A DNA stretch of 64,000 bases from Linnemannia schmuckeri (lineage: Eukaryota; Mortierellomycota; Mortierellomycetes; Mortierellales; Mortierellaceae). Shown in pieces: positions 58,741 to 64,000 of this stretch. Location of the stretch: positions 992,001 to 1,056,000 of the forward strand of contig JANATG010000006.1 of assembly GCA_029449235.1 (NCBI GenBank), read 5' to 3'. Each line of letters begins with the position of its first letter. Position 1 is the stretch's first letter. The notes beneath the pieces are model-generated. The model had not been told where the DNA came from and ran no database searches. It worked only from the letters and a program-made list of their open reading frames with translations. The position numbers and the translations under genes were made by a program.

Positions 58741-60800
58741 TTGGTTAGTTTTATGTCCGAGTACATGACAAGGAGCCATTGCTGGATTTAGCTATCAAGA
58801 CGTGAACAAAAAAGTATAATAAAGTGCTAATTAATTGATCGACTCTCCTTTATGAACCTCCGATGGGTATGTTTCTTTTATCACGTTCGGTAATCTTCAT
58901 CTGCAGGGATCCACAAGTCCTAGTTGGCCAAGTAAACGTGTACCAACTCCAATGGACGTACCAGATGTCGATCGCGACTGAAACCACAGAGGCCATGACT
59001 GGACATAAGAGATGGCATTCTGATACGGAACGGGTAAAGGCAACACCTGGCTCTTTTCCTGCATGTGTGCGTTGTATACCTCCGTATCATTGGATACAAA
59101 AGCGCCTAGACATTCACACGCTCATTCTTTTTGGTTTCTCGTAATACACTTTTAGATGTATCCTTTCAAGCTCCCTTATCAGGAGAATGACTTCAACGAT
59201 GAGACAACTAATTATGGAGTACCCGTCCAGAAACCGTATCTCAGTAAGTTATCGTGCCAGCCAAAAAACAAAGCCTAGCGTTTATTTTCGATGGCACTGT
59301 TGTGTTGACGTGATTTTAGCCCGCGATTCAAAGCATCGGAACACCATTGAAACAAACCAAAATATCTCGCATTTTTTATTAGTCAAATCGGCTGATGGGT
59401 CATCTATTCACATCCCGATTGCAAACATGGTGGCGAGTTTTGAGATAGATCGACCCGTACATGCGCCCCATCAACGGCAGCGAGAACGCAGCGACCACAG
59501 AAAAGGAGATCAGTCTGGAGGACATCAGAATTCAGATAAACCATCCTCATCATCACTACCTGATGCACGCCCTCAGCGGGTGGCTCCTGGAGGAGCAAAC
59601 TACTATGACCCCCAACAGCAGCATCAACAGCAGTATCCACATCAGTACGAATTTAATTATCCACAGCATATGTCAATAGGTGAGCGATTTCGGTCAAAAG
59701 GCGCGCCAAAATCGAGGTACTGGATCATTAGCAACATTGATGTTGGAGCCTTGGATACAATCAATACTGAGCTGGGCACGGTGAATGATGCTAACGACAT
59801 CTTGGCTCTCAAAACCACTGTAAGTCTTCTCTCCTTCTTTGTTCTCTTTATCATGTTTGATTTTTGTTTTTATGTGCTTCTCACTTGTTTGTGAATAAAG
59901 CTTCTATTCACAGTTCCTTCATACATTTCTGAAAATAGTTGAACGGGATTGTCATTTTGCGACGTGGACTGCTCAGCTTTCCAAAAGGATATGTATATTC
60001 ATCATGGCGCCTATCGATGATCATGAACGACTACAATCCAGACGACGGCGATACGAAAGCACGGGTAAGGACTCCCATTAACGAAAAGGCTATTTTGGGC
60101 GAAGCATGCGTTACACCATATTAAACGGAGAAATGACTCTTCCTTATGTCTCGTTTGTAGGAGGTACTAGCTATGAAGATCGTCACTATGCCTGCGCTGT
60201 CTCCAGCACCGGTATCAAGGCCCGAGTCAGATGCCCAGTCAGGACAACAAGAGCATGCGAATGCTGAAGGTGGCAAGGATAAGGGCGACCTTCAGGATGC
60301 CACGGCGAACAATGCCAAACCTGACCACCATGTGGCCTCTCCAGGTTTCCGCAACATCCTCCGTAAGTTTTCCCTACTCTCTGCTCTCAAGTATCTGTGT
60401 GGCGTGTGATTTAACTAAACAGCTTTCGTTTTTTTTGTGCGTTTATATAGTAATGGTGTTTGGAGATGGCAGGGTTGTGGGGTACGACTTGGACCAGGTT
60501 ACAGAAACCTCGTCTGCTCTGGAATTCCTCCGGGAAAAGTACCCCGCAGTCATTGGTAAGTGCCTTGTTCTTTTCTCAGGGGCAGTCAAATCAAACAACT
60601 ATGATCAGCAGTCGTGTGTATGTGTATGGACATGAACGAAGCCTTACCGATCGGCATTACTTTTTTCTCACGCTGACATTTTCTAACAAACTAAGCTTGT
60701 TTTTTTTATGTTCATCTTTCACGGACGATGTGTAGGAATGCTGGTGGTGGTCGCGACTTTTGTGCTCAACGAGGCACGGTATGCTATTGCACATCCTTAG
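56876..60800 (+). CDS. Unrecognised membrane-anchored protein, 13 exons
   Basis: Exons 56876-57452, 57561-57620, 57727-57996, 58113-58239, 58362-58474, 58574-58643, 58907-59033, 59156-59243, 59320-59819, 59939-60064, 60161-60362, 60451-60555 and 60736-60800 give 809 residues. The first intron is optional: it is 108 bases and open, and retaining it gives 845. A hydrophobic segment near the start (LGMLTFGLTIIFLFV) is an anchor or signal. The middle reads like a folded lumenal or cytosolic domain (WELMYTHRFPGVITHTSLS, RLAIVYRVVQEEHVSYHTRV, DPQVLVGQVNVYQLQWTYQM, RYWIISNIDVGALDTINTEL, LRRGLLSFPKGYVYSSW). Gln/Ser/His-rich inserts break it at about residues 85-160 and in exon 9. Near the end are GFRNILLMVFGDGRVVGYDL and a second hydrophobic stretch MLVVVATFVLNEARY. 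All junctions agree in phase, so the gene is probably real and expressed. I do not recognise the family and assign no function. Confidence 0.65.
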
Positions 60801-63153
60801 TAAGAGAGGCCTATAGACAAATAGAGCAAGAAAAGAAACGTCGTTCTTTATGGTCTTGCGAATAACGTAATAAAAAACATGGACGGATGAAAATGTCGCT
60901 GTCCCCCTGTCACATTTTCATTTTGGTTTGGTTTAGCTCGATAGGGTTTCGAGAGGGTGGTGGGGAAGGTGGTGCGCTTTCTGGTACGTGTGGATGTCTA
61001 TTGGCGAACTGGAAGAAAGGGCGAGAAATGGGCGGAAGAGGCAGAACAGGTTGAGAGGGAAGGAGGAGGAGGGAGGCGGGATATGGTCGCACAGCCTCCT
61101 GAATTCCTGTTGTTTGTTGTTTTTTTTTCATCTTTCGGTTGGTCGGTCCGTCCGCCCTTCTGTCTGTCCGAGTCAGTCGAATGGAGAGGTCCAAAAAGGA
61201 GAAAAAATCAAAAAAAAAAAAAAAAAAAAAAAAAAAATGCATGAACTTGCAACACATGATAAAAACAACATGAACAAACAACAACAAGGAATGCGACAGA
61301 TGGGAGAAAGATAGAGGGAAGGGAGGGCATGTTTACTATACGTTACTAACAGGCCAAACCAACCAGGGTTATCTTTCGCGAGATATGAAAGCGAATGTGG
61401 GTCTGGGAAAATGAACTTTTGGTCGTCGTTGTTTTTGTTGTGTTCGTTTTCCCCTCTGCTCTCTTGCATCGACGAAGAGGACGAGGGTAATTAGTCATGG
61501 TCCCAAAATCCAAACAACGGGCAGACAACCAAATAGGGAGGTGAGAACTTTTTTTTCTTTGTCGCTTTTTTCTCTCTATGTTGTCCCCTTCGAGTTTCTC
61601 ATGTTATTTTCATTGTTTTGCATCGTTAGAGATAAGAAAAAAAGCTAGACCCTTAATGCTTGCACCATGTCCACTGTCTGTGGGTTACTGCAGAGTAGAA
61701 AACTGGAGGAGGGAGGGAGGAGGGAAAGAAGGAAAAGAAGAAAGGAGGAGGGGGCTCAAACGTCAACGACATTAATATGACCATTGTTGGTTCAAGCACT
61801 TGTTGAAAAATGAATTTTGCTGGCTATGTTTTTTCCCATGTATTGCCTCTCTTTTTCAAACTCTCTCCATCTTTGTAGTTCATTGTTCTCTTCGGCATTA
61901 CTGCTTCTTTCCCACACTTCATCCGCTGTACTTATGAATGTCTACATGGCCCGACCGGCCTATTTTCTTTGCTCCTTTTTATGCCCTTCGTTTCTTTGCA
62001 TGCACGCCTTAACTTGATTTTGTAGTATTTTCTATCCCTCAAGAACGGCAATGATCTTGCAACTGCTCCGAGAAAAAAACGAACTACTGTTTGCTGTTGT
62101 TTAGGCTGTGGAATGAACAATGAGCTCCAGACTTTTCACCCAGTTGATTTTGTCGATTTTTGTAGAGATAGTGTGCTACTATAGCCAATACTATTAGCTT
62201 CGCCCTTACTAGGTGAAAAATAAAGGCCCATCGTCCTTCACTTTGCCGCTATTACCGCGACCTCTGCTAGGCAATTCTTAGAGAAACAAAAACAGCAAAA
62301 AACAACTACGAAAAGCAAGGCTTAAAAAGAAAAAGAGAGGAATAATAAACGAAAAAAAGGATACACACGTACCATCCACAGTATGTACCCTTCCCACCGC
62401 ATCCCGTGTCTTTGACATTGATGCTAAAGACATGCCAGTTCATCTTCATCCCACCTTGTCGTCTCGGCTCGCATCAGAAAAACATGAGAGAAAAAGGTAC
62501 TATAAACGAGTATTTTAGAACCAAGCCCAGACCAACTACAAACCATAGATCGATAAACTCCACACTTGCAGAGGTTGAACACAAGAACAAGACCACATTA
62601 AAGGATTCTATTCATGCACTGAAGGAAAAAAAAAATCGAGAAGAACAAGAGGGAGAAAAGTTGTTATGTTGCGATAACGATAAACACACAACAGAGTCGG
62701 GCGCATAGGTCAGCAACGACAGACGCCGAAAGAAAAACAAAAATAAATACCCCCCGACTAGGCTACTTTTACACACACAAGTGAAGTGGTGAACGAATCA
62801 TCCAGTAGGTGTTGTTGTTTTTAGCCTCCCTTTGATGGATGTTTGTCCCCCTTTGAGCGGAAAGAAAAAAAATTCGATGGAGGGAAGGAGTTCACTCTCA
62901 TTGCCCACCCGATGGTGGTCAGTTACACGAGCTTGACTAAAAAGCAAAGAAAAAAAGTCAGTGCTTGCTTGCCGTTCGCTCCCCCACCCCCCACCAATGT
63001 CTGTGTCCCACTCATTCATTTTGCGCACCTTTTCATATTTATTCTTAGGGGCAAAAGACAGGAACAGGGGACAGCCTGAAAGTCAATTGCGTGTTCTTTT
63101 TTTTTTTTCTGTGATGCCACCGCTTTGCTCAGACCAAGAATTCATATATTTAC

Positions 63154-63184
<31 letters not shown>

Positions 63185-64000
63185 GAGCAAAAAGGTCTGG
63201 GCGCTTGTAATAGTCCGCCAGCACATAAAAAGAAATAATAGAATAATCAATTTGGATAGAAAACAACATTTAAACGAAGACAACAGGGACGACTACGCCT
63301 TCCTTTTCGGTGAACACTAAGGCTCTAAGCCAAACCTCGCTTTTGGTTTACGGGTTAGATGGGTCGACTCCGAGAGATCGTTCTTTCTATTTGAGCAAAA
63401 GCAGCAAGCAGCATCCATTGTCCACCCCCTTTCCCTCGAATGCAGCAGTAAACGACCGACCAACCAACCAACCGAGGGCGGCGAACAGAAAGGGTAAAAC
63501 CAAGTGGATGAATGAAAAAGACGACCAATGGAAAAAGGAAACATGGCATGGCCATCATCCAGCGAAGTAAGGCAAAAAAAAGACATATGTTTTATCTTAC
63601 ACCCTGTCTGAGAGCCCGCATCATGTGTCCAAGGCGCATTAGAAAAAACAACAACAACTACGAGAGGCAAACAACGCCTGCCTGTCTATTGACACAGGGC
63701 ATAAAAAGATTGCCTAAGAAAGGAAAGAAAGAAAAAGAGGGCATTGATGCATAGGGACGGCGGGGTAGGCTTTGGCTTTCTTTTTTGGAGGACCATTCTG
63801 GGCCGGACACTCAATTGCCCCTCCTCCACTACTATGTGATGCACAGCAGCCAAACTGGGATTCTCCGACAAGCGACGGTCAGGGCAATAAAAAAAAAAAC
63901 TTGCGTCGTAAAGCGGTCAAGGCGCCTCGTGTGTGTGCGCAAGTGTTTGTATATATGTGTGCCTCTAGGAAAGTCGTTCAAAGGATAGGTTAGAAATGAA
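60801..64000. other. Gene-poor right end
   Basis: No coding region that I can support on either strand. The stretch holds A runs at about 61209-61236 and 63153-63180, GA- and CT-rich low-complexity DNA, and many short open frames lacking domains or splice logic. It may contain untranslated or promoter sequence of a gene beyond the window. Confidence 0.45.

Noticed and set aside
1..64000. CRISPR arrays, operons, bacterial ribosome-binding sites, integrated viral genes
   Set aside because: The window is eukaryotic. No regularly spaced repeats and no viral structural or replication genes were seen. The transposon remnants described are the only mobile sequences I could support.

Overview
This is a eukaryotic, almost certainly fungal, window. 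Genes have many short introns (mostly 50-250 bases, GT-AG) and separate promoters. AT-rich spacers carry many long A or T runs. The gene set (Sec14-GOLD protein, thioredoxin reductase, Mvp1-type sorting nexin, IQGAP, CaCA exchanger, base-exchange phosphatidylserine synthase, midasin) and the intron-dense style fit an early-diverging fungus of the Mucoromycota/Mortierellomycotina kind. That placement is inference from gene content and style; no species marker is present. Exon coordinates were worked out by hand from splice consensus, reading phase and family conservation.

Left part (1-5,400): three tandem same-strand copies of a small secreted-protein family I do not recognise (610-1168, 2046-2583, 3139-3703). 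Each has a signal peptide, one phase-2 intron at the same place, one Cys near the mature N-terminus and one or more near the C-terminus. Only the first has a canonical intron donor. The second has an in-frame stop. The third has an AT in place of GT at an otherwise perfect donor. A decayed Tc1/mariner/IS630-type transposase follows on the minus strand (4138-5424).

Middle-left (5,700-12,100): a TAF4-like TFIID subunit with a 15-base microexon, a tRNA-Leu(CAA), and a repeat-rich island. The island holds two LINE 3' ends, a probable LTR with a primer-binding-site-like sequence, and short duplications. A peroxiredoxin-like PRXL2 gene on the minus strand has its stop about 25 bases from the LINE poly(A).

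Core (14,000-38,500): Sec14-GOLD lipid-transfer protein, thioredoxin reductase with a probable mitochondrial leader and an internal cytosolic start, Mvp1/SNX8 sorting nexin, an IQGAP homologue (minus strand, convergent with MVP1), a small two-helix membrane protein (minus, incomplete), an NCLX-type cation/Ca2+ exchanger, and an animal/plant-type phosphatidylserine synthase.

Right part (38,900-60,800): one 17.6-kb gene for midasin (MDN1/REA1, 5,539 residues, all six AAA modules plus acidic linker and MIDAS domain), then a 13-exon gene for an unrecognised membrane-anchored protein of about 809-845 residues. The last 3.2 kb shows no gene I can support. Apart from the tandem family, the genes look like an ordinary eukaryotic assortment, not a functional cluster. 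The candidates for something new are the secreted-protein family with its splice-site decay and shared upstream motif, and the unknown protein at 56.9-60.8 kb.
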